Source of the DNA: Ovis canadensis
Taxonomy: Eukaryota; Chordata; Mammalia; Artiodactyla; Bovidae
DNA length: 64,000 bases
Assembly: GCF_042477335.2 (NCBI RefSeq)
Contig: NC_091246.1
Span: 18,535,001 to 18,599,000, forward strand
Direction of reading: 5' to 3'
Part shown: positions 11,752 through 24,590 of the stretch, piece by piece
How the letters are laid out: the number at the start of each line of letters is the position of its first letter
Numbering within the stretch: position 1 is the first letter of the stretch
Translations under genes and position numbers: made by a program
Notes under the pieces: generated by a model
Databases searched by the model: none
What the model was told of the DNA's origin: nothing
What the model saw: only the letters and a program-made list of their open reading frames with translations

Positions 11752-12532
11752 CTGTTGGTGGGAATGCAAACTAGTACAGCCACTATGGAGAACAGTGTGG
11801 AGATTCCTTAAAAAATTGCAAATAGAACTGCCTTATGACCCAGCAATCCCACTGCTGGGCATACACACTGAGGAAACCAGAATAGAAAGAGACACATGTA
11901 CCCCAATGTTCATCGCAGCACTGTTTATAATAGCCAGGATGTGGAAACAACCTAGACGTCCATCAGCAGATGAATGGATAAGAAAGCTGTGGTACATATA
12001 CACAATGGAGTATTACTCAGCTATTAAAAAGAATACATTTGAATCAGTTCTAATGAGATGGATGAAACTGGAGCCGATTATACAGAGTGAAGTAAGCCAG
12101 AAAGAAAAACACCAATACAGTATACTAACACATATATATGGAATTTAGAAAGACGGTAATGATGACCCTGTATGCAAGACAGCAAAAGAGACACCAATGT
12201 GTAGAGTGGACTTTCGGACTCTGAGGGAAAGGGAAAGGGTGGGATGATTTGGGAGAATGGCATTGAAACATGTATACTATCATGTAAGAAATGAATTGCC
12301 AGTCTATGTTTGATGCAGGATGCAGGTGCTTGGGGCTGGTGCACGGGGATGATCTGGAGGGATGATGTGGGGTGGGAGGTGGGAGGGGGGTTCATGTTTG
12401 GGAGCTCATGTACACCCATGGTGGATTCATGTCAATGTATGCCAAAACCAATACAGTATTATAAAGTAAAATAAAGTAAAAATAAAAATTTAAATTAAAA
12501 AAAATAAAATAGATTTAACTAACCAGGAAAAA
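11752..12532 (+). mobile_element. Ruminant L1, 3' segment (ORF2 end, 3' UTR, A-rich tail)
   Basis: It encodes the ORF2 C-terminus ([43 protein letters not shown]) and ends with the 3' UTR (GATGATGTGGGGTGGGAGG) and an AATAAAGT-rich tail. The 15-bp duplication after the tail proves that this and the inverted segment are one insertion event. The 161-codon frame at 11663-12148 spans the inversion join and is not a gene. Confidence 0.95.
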
Positions 12533-12547
12533 AAAGATTATATTATT

Positions 12548-13490
12548 GAAATTTGGTAACTAAAAGAAGAGGTGACTCCTGAATACTAGAGAAATTGGGA
12601 CTCCCAATGATTCCTAAAAATGAAAAATTTCTTTGACAAAAAAAGAATGAATGAGCAAGACTGAGAAAGAGATGGAAACAGAGAATCAAAAATAACAGAA
12701 GGAGCGAGGAGCACATGCAGATTGTATTCGAAAAAAAATAGGGAAAATTAAAGCTGGAGACTAATGAGGGAGAAAGAGTGGATGAGGTAAGGTAAAATAA
12801 TGTATTAATCAGAATACACGTGGTTTTAAGCAATTAAAAAATCTATTCAAACTGTTTATTAAAGAAAGTATATTAGTTCAAACAACTGAGTAGTTTACTG
12901 AGTAGTCTGTAATTTTTTAGACCCAACTTTCCAGGAATTAATGGTGCCATCAAGCACAGTCTATTTCCTTCCCTCAGCTTACTTTCCTCTTGGGTGATTT
13001 GATTCTCAGTCTGACTCTCACATACTGACAAAGATGCATAGGAGAAAACCCAGGCTTACCTTAAAAAATGAGTGGCTCTTTTATGATACTCAGACAACAT
13101 TTCAGCAATGAAGACTGATTAGCATGGCTTAGGTCACATGCTACCCTGAATAAATCACTGTGGCTAGGGAGGATGTTCATTTTTCATTGACCCAAAATGT
13201 GTTTCATGATTATCATTCAATCCAGATAGTGTGGTCTGGACTACCCAGCAAAATATGCATTGAGATTGGGAGACAGTTGATTCCTTAACATGAAAAGAGG
13301 CATTCTTTGACAAGATGAGGGGATGCTGGACAGACAAAAAGACCAAATATTTGAAGGAGACTAGAACAGTGATAAGGAAGAGACTGAAGAAAGAGAAGGG
13401 TATGAAAAGGAAAAAGGAAGTGGGCAGGGGACAGAGATAAGGGACAGAGTGTTACAGAGAGTGAAAAATAGAGTGAGATACACAGAGAGG
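12548..13490. other. Mostly single-copy DNA, possibly an old repeat at 13000-13200
   Basis: No gene. The stretch around 13110-13165 (GGTCACATGCTACCCTGAATAAATCACTGTGGC) reads like part of an old interspersed repeat whose family I cannot name. The right part is a purine-rich GA tract (13360-13490). Confidence 0.4.
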
Positions 13491-13491
13491 C

Positions 13492-13700
13492 AGGTTTCCC
13501 AGGAGTCAAAGTGGTAAAGAATCCAGCTGCCAATGCAGGAGACACAAGAGATGTGCATTTGATCTCTGAGCCGGGAAGATCGCCTGGGGTAGGAAATGGC
13601 AACCCAATCCAGTATCCTTGCCTGGAAAATTCCTTTGGCAGTGGAACCTGCTGGGCTACAGTTCATAGAGTTGGACACAACTGAGTCCCTCCCCCAACAC
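13492..13700 (+). mobile_element. Bov-tA SINE
   Basis: A tRNA-like head (GTGGTAAAGAATCCAGCTGCC, a diverged B box at GCATTTGATCTCTG) is followed by the BovB-derived body (AATGGCAACCCAATCCAGTA, GAGTTGGACACAACTGAG). It ends in a CA/GA-rich tail. Confidence 0.88.
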
Positions 13701-13837
13701 ACACAACAGAGAGAGACAGAGAGAATGATATTCATCATTCTATCATGGCCTGTGTGGAACCAAGAGCTATTGATGCCTATAACTAGAAAGACTGCTGAAA
13801 AGATGCTATATGGAAAGGTTTACAAGGATATATCAGT

Positions 13838-14490
13838 CAGTTCAGTTGCTCAGTTGTGTCTAACTCTTTGTGACTCCATGGAATGCAGCACGCCAGACTC
13901 CTCTGTCCATCACCAACTCCTAGAATTTGGTCAAACTTATGTCCATTGATTAGGTGATGCCATCCAACTATCTCATTCTGTGTCATCCCCTTCTCTTCCC
14001 GTCTTCAGTCTTTCCCAGCATCAGGGTGTTTTCCAAGGAGTCAGTTCTTCCCATCAGGTGGCCAAAGTATTGGAGCTTCACCTTCAGCATCTGTCCTTCC
14101 AATGAATGTTCCGGACTGATTTCCTTTAGGATTGACTGGTTTGAACTCCTTGAAGTCCAGGGGACTCTCAAGAGTCTTCTCCAACACCACAGTTCAAAAG
14201 CATCAATTCTTCAGCACTCAGCTTTCTTTATGGATCAACTCTCACATCCATACATGACTACTGGAAAAACCATAGCTTTGACTAGATGGACCTTTGTTGG
14301 CAAAGTAATATCTCTACATTTTAATATGCTGTCTAGGTTGGTCATAGCTTTTCTTCCAAGGAGCAAGCATCTTTTAATTTCATGGATTCAGTCACCATCT
14401 GCAGTGATTTTGGAGCCCAAGAAAATAAAGTCTCTCACTGTTTCCATTGTTACCCCATCTATTTGCCATGAAGTGATGGGATTGGATGCC
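13838..14490 (-). mobile_element. BovB LINE, 3' third
   Basis: Antisense BovB from the 3' tail to the region coding the SHHFMANRWGN-type stretch, 5'-truncated near 14490. It is directly followed by a short sense BovB piece. Confidence 0.9.
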
Positions 14491-14497
14491 TGAAATG

Positions 14498-14622
14498 TAG
14501 TAGTTTGATGCAGTATCAAAAATGACAGAATGATTTCTGTTCATTTCTAAGGCAAACCATTCAGTATCACAGTAATCCAAATCTATGCCCCAACCACTAA
14601 TACCAAAGAAGCTGGAGTTGAA
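14498..14622 (+). mobile_element. BovB LINE endonuclease fragment
   Basis: Sense sequence matching the region that codes NDRMISVRFQGKPFNITVIQVYAPT (here with changes). It may be an inverted 5' remnant of the neighbouring antisense copy, but the two lie far apart in BovB, so one event is not proven. Confidence 0.8.
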
Positions 14623-14774
14623 GCTGGGCCTCTGAAGACAAGGACGTATACTGTTATGAAAATGAGAACTCTACATTTAGCTTTATATTAACAGTGCTCT
14701 TATTTTACTAAGTTCTGCAGGTTCATCTCTGAATACCAAAGTAGATCTTTTCCCCAAACAATTCTTAAGCTCTT

Positions 14775-15086
14775 TCATATTTTCCATGAGTACAAGTGTC
14801 TACTCAAGATTTTATGCACAGCTTGTTTCACATCCTTATTTCTCAGGATGTGGATGATGGGATTCATCATTGGGGTTACCACTCCATAAGACAGCCCAAT
14901 GATCTCATCAGATGTTTTGTGTCCTTTGACTTGGGTTTCATGTACATAAAAAGAGCTGAACAATAGAATAAAATGACCACAGTCAGGTGGGCTGAACAGG
15001 TAGAAAAGACCTTTTATCTCTCTTCTGCAGATTTAGTTATCAGGTTGGAAGAGAGGGTGAAAATATAGGAGATAAAAATTAACACC
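14775..15086 (-). pseudogene. Olfactory receptor pseudogene, C-terminal fragment (OR13-like)
   Basis: The reverse strand carries the last third of an odorant receptor. It includes the end of TM5 (LIFISYIFTL), the intracellular loop with SAEER followed by a stop, [13 protein letters not shown] at TM6, [10 protein letters not shown], then after a frameshift [38 protein letters not shown], which is TM7 and the tail. Upstream of TM5 the sequence is cut off at about 15090, where L1 5' sequence begins. No matching N-terminal half was found beyond the L1. At least one stop and one frameshift exclude function. The [17 protein letters not shown] signature is typical of class II ORs. Placement in family 13 is by likeness only. 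Confidence 0.88.
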
Positions 15087-15962
15087 TGGAACAAGATGGT
15101 GGAGGAGTAGGTGGACATGGAATACATCTCTCTCCACAGATACATCAGGAATACACCTTTAGACACAGAAGTGAATGCAGAACACCAGCTGAGAGTGGAC
15201 AGGAGTACCTGACCAGCAGAAAATAATATATAGGCCCACACAAAACTCGGTAGGATGAAGGAACTAGGGGGAAAAATGGGAGTGTTAGTAGGACTGGACC
15301 TGCCTTCAGTGGGTAGGGAAACTGAAACAGGGGTCCAATCCCCACACAGGGGCAATTGTCTGAGTCAGAGGAGAAACATTTAAAGATAAGAGAGAAACAG
15401 CTGATCTGTGGCAGCCTAAATGGAATGAAAATCAGACAGTCCTTGCTGCAGCCATATGTACCTTGGACAGTGCAGTGGCTGGGAGCTGGAGTTTAGGGAT
15501 TGTGGAACAGTCCCAGGGTGAGGGCTGCTGTTGATTGCAGAGAGACAGATAGAGGGGATGTGAGGGAGAAGATTGTGTTGGGGAATGCCTGTGGAGGAAA
15601 GCCAGGCAGCCGTGGAAGCAAGGCGATTATACTAAATCATGCATGGGGGTGGAGCCATCACCATAGCCTCTCTCTCCTGACATGCCAGCATTGGCAGCTG
15701 AAAAATAGAGAGGCTGACCCATAAAACAGAGAGGCTGCACTGAACTGCTGAGTAGGACCCCATCCAGAGTGCTCTTTTAAGTGACTGATGCACTGATCTA
15801 CAGAGAAGGACCCCAGGCAGGGGGTCCCTCTATGTGCCTGACACATCAAACAACAAAGAAGGACCCCAGGCAATGAAGTCCTCTAAGTGCCTGAACAGAT
15901 GGAGCTACAAAGAAAGACTGGCCAAAGAGGCCTTCTGATCACCAGCTACAAGAGGCTTGAAA

Positions 15963-18559
15963 AAAGACCCTGATGCAGTCTCAAAAATGGCAGAATGATC
16001 TCTGATCGTTTCCAAGGAAAACCATTCAGTATCACAGTATAATCCAAGTCTATGCCCCAATCAGTAATGCTGAAGAAACTGAAGTTGAACCGTTCTAAAA
16101 AGACCTACAAGACATTCTAGAACTAATGCCCCAAAACATGTCCTTTTCATTATAGGGGACTGGAATGCAAAAGTAGGAAGTCAAGAAATACCTGGAGTAA
16201 CAGGCAAATTTGGCCTTGAAGTACAGAATGAAACAGGGCAAAGGCTAATAGGGTTTTGCCAAGAGAATGCAGTAGTCATAGCAAACACCCTCTTCCAACA
16301 AAACAAGAGAAGACTCTACACATGGACATCACCAGATGGTCAATACCAAAATCAGGTTGACTGTATTCTTTACAGCAAAGATGGAAAAGCTCTATACAGT
16401 CAGCAAAAGCAAGACTGCGAGCTGACAGTTGCTCAGATCATGAACTCCTTATTGCCAAATTCAGACTGAAATTGAAGAAAGTAGGGAAAACTACTAGACC
16501 ATTCAGGTATGACCTTAATCAAATCCCTTATGATTAGACAGTAGAAGTGAGAAATAGATTTAGGGAATTAGATCTGATAGAGTGCCTGAAGAACTGTGAA
16601 TGGAGGTTCCTGACATTGTACAGGAGGCAGGGATGAAGAGCATTGCCAAGAAAAAGAAATGCAAAAAGGCAAAGTGGTTGGCTGAGGAGGCCTTACAAAT
16701 AGCTGTGAAAAGAAGAGAGGCAAATGGCAAAGGAGAAAAGAAAAGAAATACCCATTTGAATGCAGAGTTCCAAAGAATAGAAAGGAGAGATAAGAAAGCC
16801 TTCCTCAATGTTCAATGCAAAGAAATAGAGGAAAACAATAGAATGGGAAAGACTAGAGATCTCCGCAAGAAAATTAGAGATACAAGGGAATATTTCACAC
16901 AAAGACGGACTCAATAAAGGACAGAAATGGTATGGACCTAACAGAAGCAGAAGATATTAAGAAGAGGTAGCAAGAATACACAGAAGAACTGTACAAAAAA
17001 TATCTTCACGACCAAGATAATCATGATGGTGTGATCACTCACCTAGAGCCAGACATCCTGGAATATGACGTCAAGTGCACCTTAGAAAGCATCACTACGA
17101 ACAAAGCTTATGGAAGTGATGGAATCCCAGTTGAGCTATTTCAAACCCTAAAAGATGATGCTATGAAAGTGCTGCTCTCAATATGCTAGAAAATTTGGAA
17201 AACTCAGCAGTGTCCACAGGACTGGAAAAGGTCAGTTTTCATTCCAATCCCAAAGAAAGGCAATGCCAAACAATGCTCAAACTACTGCACAATTGCACTC
17301 ATCTCAGACGCTAGCAAAGTAAGGCTCAAAACTCTCCAAGCCAGCCTTCAAGAGTATGTGAACCATGAACTTCCAGATGTTCAAGCTGGTCTTAGAAAAG
17401 GCAGAGGAACCAGAGATCAAATTGCCAACATCCGCTTGATCATCAAAAAAGCAAGAGAGTTAAAGAAAAACATCAATTTCTGCTTTATTGACTATGCCAA
17501 AGCCTTTGATTGTGTGGATCACAACAAACTGTGGAAAATTCTGAAAGCGATGAGAATACCAGAACACCTGACCTGCCACTTGAGAAACCTGTATGCAGGT
17601 CAGAAGCAACAGTTAGAACTGGATATGGAACAACAGACTGGTTCCAAATAGGGAAAGGAGTATGTCAAGGCTGTATATTGTCACCCTGCTTATTTAACTT
17701 ATATGCAGAGTACATCATGAGAAACGCTAGGGTGGAGGAAGCACAAGCTGGAATCAAGACTGCCCGGAGAAATCTCAATAACCTCAGATATGCAGATGAC
17801 ACCACCCTTATGTCAGAAAGTGAAGAAGATCTAAAGAGCTTCTGATGAAAGTGAAAGAGGAGAGTGAAAAAGTTGACTTAAATCTCAACATTCAGAAAAC
17901 TAAGGTCATGGCATCCATTCCCATCACTTCATGTTAAATAGATGGGGAAACAGTGGAAACAACGACAGACTACATTTTAGGGCTCCAAAATCACTGCAGA
18001 TGGTGACTGCAGCCATGAAATTAAAAGACACTTGCCCCTTGGAAGAAAAATTATGACCAACCTAGACATCACATTAAAAAGCAGAGACATTACTTTGCCA
18101 ACTAAGGTCCGTCTAGTCAAGGCTGTGGTTTTTCCAGTAGTCACGTATGGATGTGATTTGGACTATAAAGAAAGCTGAGTGCCAAAGAGTTGATGCTTTT
18201 CAACATTGGTGTTGGAGGAGACTCTTGAGAGTCCCTTGGACCACAAGGAAATCCAATCAGTCCATCCTAAAGGAAATCAGCCCTGAATATTCATTGGGAC
18301 TGATGCTGAAGCATAAACTCCAATACTTTGGCCACCTGATGGGAAGAACCAACTCATTTGAAAAGACCCTGATTCTGGGAAAGATTGAAGGTGGCAGGAG
18401 AAGGGGAAGAGAGAGGATGAGATGGTTGGATGGCATCACCAACTCGATGGACGTGAGTTTGAGCAAGCTCCGAAGTTGGTGCTGGACTAGGAAGCCTGGC
18501 ATGCTGCAGTCCAAATGGTCGTAAAGAGTTGGACATGACTGTGTGACTGAACTGAACTG
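15963..18559 (+). mobile_element. BovB LINE nested in L1, 5'-truncated
   Basis: It starts inside the endonuclease (NDRMISDRF-like) and keeps GDWNAKVGSQEIPGVTGKF, the central lysine-rich region (KKCKKAKWLAEEALQIAVKRREA), RT words CFIDYAKAFDCVDHNKLWKIL, IGKGVCQGCILSPCLFNLYAEY and NLRYADDTTLM, and the full 3' end. YADD is intact but the frame is broken many times. The first bases (15963-15978) resemble the BovB 3' region (AAAAGACCCTGATGC), a possible tiny rearranged 5' end. Confidence 0.9.
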
Positions 18560-18953
18560 AATTGAGTGCCATAACTCCTGTGGCAGTGGTAGTCTGTCTC
18601 CCTCCTCACTTAGCACTGTGAGGGCCCCTGCAAGACAAGCAGTTGTGCTACCTTCACACTCAACTCTCACTGGACCAGAGCTGCCACAGGCAAAAAAAGT
18701 CTTACTCCATGTGCATAGGGTTGCTTCCTTAGTGTCTGACTTGCTGTGACTCTGTGGATGGTGGTCTGCCAGGCCTCTCTGCAGGGAGGGGTTCTCCAGG
18801 CAACAATACTGAAGTGTATTGGCCAATACCGGTTGCTATACTCTTCTAGAGCATTATAGTCCCTGCTGCCCTAGCTGCCAACTTCCCTGAGTACCTGGTG
18901 CTTCCAGAACCCTGCGACTCAAGCAGCTGCACCACCTCTATACCTGGCCTCAC

Positions 18954-19229
18954 ATGGGCAAACCCAAGTCCTCCACACAGCCTCAGGAGCAAACCCCAGT
19001 GAACAACCCATATCCGGAGGTGGAAATAAAATCACAATTGAAGCCCAGGGACAGTGTGACTAAGGAAGAAGACCCAAAACCCTCCTACCAGCTGTACAGC
19101 TACAGATCAAATCTACATGATCAACTAGGCATACTCTGTGTCTGTGGAACATATAAAAGGCCACTGAAAGCTCTCACAAAAGAAAACACACTAGTTTTGA
19201 TAGCTACGGACCTTGGAGGCACAACATAG
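18954..19229 (+). other. 91-codon open frame within the L1 5' leader
   Basis: This frame starts with MGKPKSSTQPQEQTPV and is polar and proline-rich at first. It belongs to the L1 leader, not to a host gene. I recognise no domain, and it does not look like the ORF1 coiled coil or RNA-binding region. It could be chance or a leftover of a leader-encoded peptide. Confidence 0.4.
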
Positions 19230-21711
19230 AGGAGTAGGAGCAGATTAGCATCTGAGCTGCCCTCACAGCAGGTCCAGAGATTAGCACAGTGTTGGAGGGT
19301 ATCCTTTCTTCACATCCTAGGGAAGTGAAGTGGACTGTGACTTCCAGAGAGGGAAAGGACTCTGACAACAGTGACTCAAGAAAAACATTTCGTATTCTTG
19401 TGTTTTGACTTGTTCTGTAGATTCTTTTGGATTTTATTTTCTTTTTCTTCCTTTTCCACCCTCTGTTGTAATTGTTGATTTTTTGGGCACTATGAAATAT
19501 AACTAAGCTTTTGAGCTTCTTTTTTTTCTCTCAGTCATATTTTTTATTGTTATTATAAACCTCTGCCTCTATACTGGGCTTTTGTAATTCTGGGGAGGGG
19601 TTTTTTTTTTTTCTCTTTTTTTAATTTTAATTTTTAAAACCTATTATTATTTTTTCTACATTTATTCCTTTGTTTGCTTTTCCTACTGTTCTTTCCCCCT
19701 TGTAGTTAATCTTTAATATCTATAAATCTTTATCTACTTCTATTTAACTTTGCATATCTATTCTTACTTTCTTTTCTTTCTTTCCTTTAGTCTCAACATA
19801 TTTGTTAGTTTTATTTTCATTGCTTTATTCCCCACTGGGCACCTTGATTTGATTTTGTTTTCCAGTTTATGCTTTAGTTAGTTTTGTTCTGATAGACATA
19901 ATCTTTGGTTCCCTTTGTTCACCAGGTCAATCTATTGTACTTTATTTTTGTTTGACTGTTTTGATTTTGCTTATGGGTATATACGTACATGTACATGAAT
20001 GAGAAATCAAAAGATTTACAGACAAGCAAAAGCTGAGAAAATTCAGCACCACCAAACCAGCTCTTCACAAATGCTAAAGGATCTTCTCTAGACAGGAAAC
20101 ACAGAAAAAGTTTATAAACTCAAACCCAAAACAACAAAGTAAATGGCAACAGGAGATACTTATCAATAATTACCTTAAATGCAAATGGGTTGAATGCCTA
20201 AACCAAAAGATAAAGCCTGGCTGAATGGATACAAACACAAGACCCCTATACATGCTGTCTAAAAGAGACCCATCTCAAACCAAGGGACACATACAGACTG
20301 AAAGTGAAGGGCTGGAAAAAGATATTTCAGGCAAATGGAGACAAAAAGAAAGCAGGAGTAGCAATACATATATCAGATAAAATAGCCTTTGGAATAAAGG
20401 CTTTGAAAAGAGACAAAGAAGGACACTACATAATGATGAAAGGATCAATCCAAGAAGATGTAACAATTATAAATATATATGCAACCAACATAGGAGCACT
20501 GAAATATGTAAGGCAAATACTATCAAGTGTGAAAGGGGAAATTAACAGTAACCCAATAATAGTGGGAGACTTTAGTACACCACTCACACCTATGGGTTGA
20601 TCAACCAAACAGAAAATTGGCAAGGAAACACAAACTTAAATAATACAATGGACCAGTTAGACTTAATTGATATCTATAGGACATTTCATCCCAAAACAAT
20701 GAATTTCACCTTTTAGTGCACATGGAACATTCTCCAGGATAGATCACATCCTGGGCCATAAATCTAGTCTTGGTAAATTCAAAAAAATGGAAATCATTTC
20801 AAGCATCTTTTCTGATCACAATGTGGTAAGATTAGATGTCAACTACTGGGGGAATATCTATTAAAAATACAAACATATGGATGCTAAACAACACACTTCT
20901 GAATAATCAACAAATCATGTAAGAAATCAAAAAAGAAATCAAAATATGTATAGATACAAATGAAAATGAAAACACAACCCAATACCTATTGGATTCAGTA
21001 AGAGCAGTGCTAAGGGGAAGGTTCATAGAAATATAAGCTTACCTAAGAAATAAGAGAAAAATCAAATAAATAACCTAACTAGACACCTAGGCAACTAGAA
21101 AAAAGAAGAAATGAAGAAGCCCAGGGTTAGTAGAAAGAAAGAAATCACAAAAATTTGGGCAGAAGTAAATGAGAACGAAACAAAGGAGACTATAGCAAAA
21201 ATCAACAAAACTAAAAGCTGGTTCTTTGAGAAGATAAATAAAATAGATAAGCCATTAGCCAGACTCATCAAGAAAAAAGGCAGAAGAGTCAAATCAAAGA
21301 ATTAGAAATGAAAATGGAGAAATCACAACAGACAATACAGAAATACAAAGAATCATGAGACTACTAACAGCAATTATATGACAATGAAATGGACAACTTG
21401 GAAGAAATGGACGAATTCTTAGAAAAGTATAACCTTCCAAAACTGAGCCAGGAAGAAATAGAAAATCTCAGCAGACCCATCACAGGCATGGAAATAGAAA
21501 TAGTAAACAAAATCTTCCAATAAACAAAAGCCCAGGACCAGATGGCTTCATAGGTGAATACTACCAAAAATTTAGAGACAAGCCAATACCTATCCTACTC
21601 AAACTCTTCCAGAAACTTGCAGAGGAAGGTAAACTCCAAAACTCATTCTATGAGGTCACCAACACTCTAATACCAAAACCAGACAAAGATGCCACAAAAA
21701 AAAAGGAAAGC

Positions 21712-23312
21712 TACGGAGGTGGCAAGAATACACAGAAGAACTGTACAAACAAGATCTTCACAAACAAGATAATCAAGATGATGTGATCACTCACACTCAC
21801 CTAGAACATCCTGGAATGTGAAATCAAGTGGGCCTTACAAAGCAGCACTATGAGCAAAGCTAGTGGAGGTGATGGAATTCCAGTTGAGCTGTTTCAAATC
21901 CTGAAAGAGGATGCTGTGAAAATGCTGCACTCAATATGTCAGCAAATTTGGAAAACTCAGCAGTGGCCACAGGACTGGAAAAGGTCAGTTTTCATTCAAA
22001 TCCCAAAGAAAGGCAATGCCAAAGAATGCTCAAACGACTGCACAATTGCACTCATCTCACATGCTAGTAAAGTAATGCTCAAAATTCTCCAAGCCAGACT
22101 TCAGCAATACGTGAACCGTGAACCCCCTGATATTCAAGCTGGATTTAAGAAAAGGCAGAGGAACCAGGGATCAAATTGCCAACATCCTCTGGATCATGGA
22201 AAAAGCAAGAGATTTTCAGAAAAACATCTATTTCTGCTTTATTGACTACACCAAACCCTTTTGGATCCCAATAAACTGTGGAAAATTCTGAAAGAGACAG
22301 ACATACCAGACCACTTGACCTGCCTGTTGAGAAACTTGTGTGCAGGTCAGGAAGCAACAGTTAGAACTGGGCATGGAACAACAGACTGGTTCCAAATAGG
22401 GAAAGGAGTACATCAAGGCTGTATAATGTCACCCTGCTTATTTAACTTCTATGCAGAGTACATCATGAGAAACACTGGGGTGGAGGAAGCACAAGCTGGA
22501 ATCAAGATTGCTGGGAGAAATATCAATAACTTCAAATATGCAGATGACACCACCCTTATGTCAGAAAGTGGAGAGGAACTAAAGAACCTCTTGGTGAAAA
22601 TGAAAGAGGAGAGTGAAAATTTTGGCTTAAAGCTCAACATTCAGAAAACTAAGATCATGGCATCTGGCCCCATCACTTTATGGCAAATAGATGGGGAAAC
22701 AGTGGAAACAGTGGCTGACTTTATATTTTTGGGCTCCAAAATCACTGCAGATGGTCATTGTAGCCATGAAATTAGAAGACGCTTACTCCTTGGAAGGAAA
22801 GTTATGACCAAGCTATACAACACATTAAAAGCAGAGACATTACTTTGTCAACAAAGGTCTGTCTAGTCAAGGCTATGTTTTTTCCAGTAGTCATGTATGG
22901 ATGTGAGAATTGGAATATAAAGAAAGCTGAGCGTAGAAGAATTGATGCTTTTGAACTGTGGTGTTGGAGAAGACTCTTGAGAGTCACTTGGACTGCAGGG
23001 AGATCCAACCAGTCCATCCTAAAGGAGATCAGCCCTTGGGATTTCTGTGGAAGGACTGATGTTGAAACTGAAACTGCAATACTTTGGCCACCTGATGCGA
23101 AGAGCTGACTCATTTGAAAAGACCCTGATGTTTGGAAAGATTGAGGGCAGGAGGAGAAGGGCACGACAGAGGATAAGATGGTTGGATGGCATCACCAACT
23201 CACTGGACATGGGTTTGGGTGATCTCCAGCAGTTGGTGATGTACAGGGAAGCCTGGTGTGGTGCGGTTCATGGTGTCACAAAGAGTCAGACACGACTGAG
23301 CTACTGAACTGA
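21712..23312 (+). mobile_element. BovB LINE nested in L1 ORF2, 5'-truncated
   Basis: It begins in the region coding WQEYTEELYKQDLHK and includes MSKASGGDGIPVELFQILKEDAVK, DWKRSVFIQIPKKGNAKECS, TDWFQIGKGVHQGCIMSPCLFNFYAEY, FKYADDTTLMSESGEEL and the complete 3' end. YADD is intact. A frameshift near 22147 and others break the ORF. The L1 sequence on both sides joins without loss (..GAAAGCTAC | AGGCCAATATC..), so this is a clean insertion with little or no target duplication. Confidence 0.93.
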
Positions 23313-24551
23313 ACTGAACAGGCCAATATCACTGATGAACATAGATGCAAAAATCCTCAACAAAATTCTAGCCAACATAATCCAGCAACATATTAAAAAA
23401 ATCATACATCGTGACCAAGTGAACTTTATCTCAGAGATGCAAGGATTCTTCAATAGTCACAAATCAATCAATGTGATACACCACATTAACAAATTTAAAG
23501 ATAAAAATCATGTGGTTATCTCAAGAGGTGCAGAAAAGCCTGTGACAAAATTCAATAAGCATTTATGATAAAAAACTTTCCATAAAACATGCATAGAAGG
23601 AACACACCTCAACATAATAAAAGCCATATATGATAAACCCACAGCAAACATTATCCTCAATGGCAAGAAATTGAAAGCATTTCCCCTAAAGTTAGGAACA
23701 AGACAAGGTTGCCAACTCTCACCACTACTATTCAAGATAGTTTGGGAAATTTTAGCCACAGCAAATAGAGAAGAAAAAGAAATAAAAGGAATCCAGATTG
23801 GAAAAGAAGTAAAACTCTCACTGTTTGCAAATGATGTGATCCTCTACATAGAAAACCCTAAAGACACCACCAGAAAATTACTAGAGCTAATCAAAGAATA
23901 TAGCTAAGTTGTAGGATATAAAATTAATACACAGAAATCCCTTGCATTCCTATACACTAACAATGAGAAAACAGAAAGAGAAATTAAGGAAACAATCCCA
24001 TTCATCATTGAGATGAAAAGAATAAAGTATTTAGGAATAAATCTACCTAAAGAAACAAAAGACCTATATATAGAAAACTATAAAACACTGATGAAAGAAA
24101 TCAAAGATGAAGCAAATAGATGGATGGAGAAATATACCATGTTCATGGTTTGGAAGAATCAATACAATGAAAAAGAGTATTCTACTCAAAGCAATCTATA
24201 GATTCAATGCAAGCCCTATCAAGCTACCAACGGTATTCTTCACAGAACTAGAACAAATAATTTCACAATTTGTATGGAAATACAAAAAAACTTGAATAGC
24301 CAAAGCAATATCGAGAAAGAAGAATGAAACTGGAGGAATCAACCTGTCTGACTTCAGACTATATTACAAAGCTACAGTCATCAAGACAGTATGGTACTGG
24401 CACAAAGACAGAAATATAAATCAATGGAGCAAAATAGGAAGCCCCGAGATAAATCCACACACTTCTGGACACCTTATCTTTGACAAAGGAGGCAAGGATA
24501 TACAATGGAGAAAAGGCAATCTCTTTAACAAGTGGTGCTGGAAAAACTGAG

Positions 24552-24590
24552 CATAACCAATACAGTATTGTAAAGTAAAATAAAAATAAA
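24552..24590 (+). mobile_element. Ultra-short L1 3'-tail insertion
   Basis: Within the ORF2 sequence of the host L1, after GCTGGAAAAACTG, about 39 bases match the terminal L1 3' UTR and tail (ACCAATACAGTATTGTAAAG and AATAAAAATAAA), after which ORF2 resumes with GAATGAAACTAGAACAC. The same tail ends the L1s near 12450-12490 and 52930-52970. Confidence 0.8.

Noticed and set aside
11663-12148. 161-codon open frame
   Set aside because: It crosses the inversion join of the L1 at 11751, so its first part is antisense L1 and the rest is the ORF2 C-terminus.
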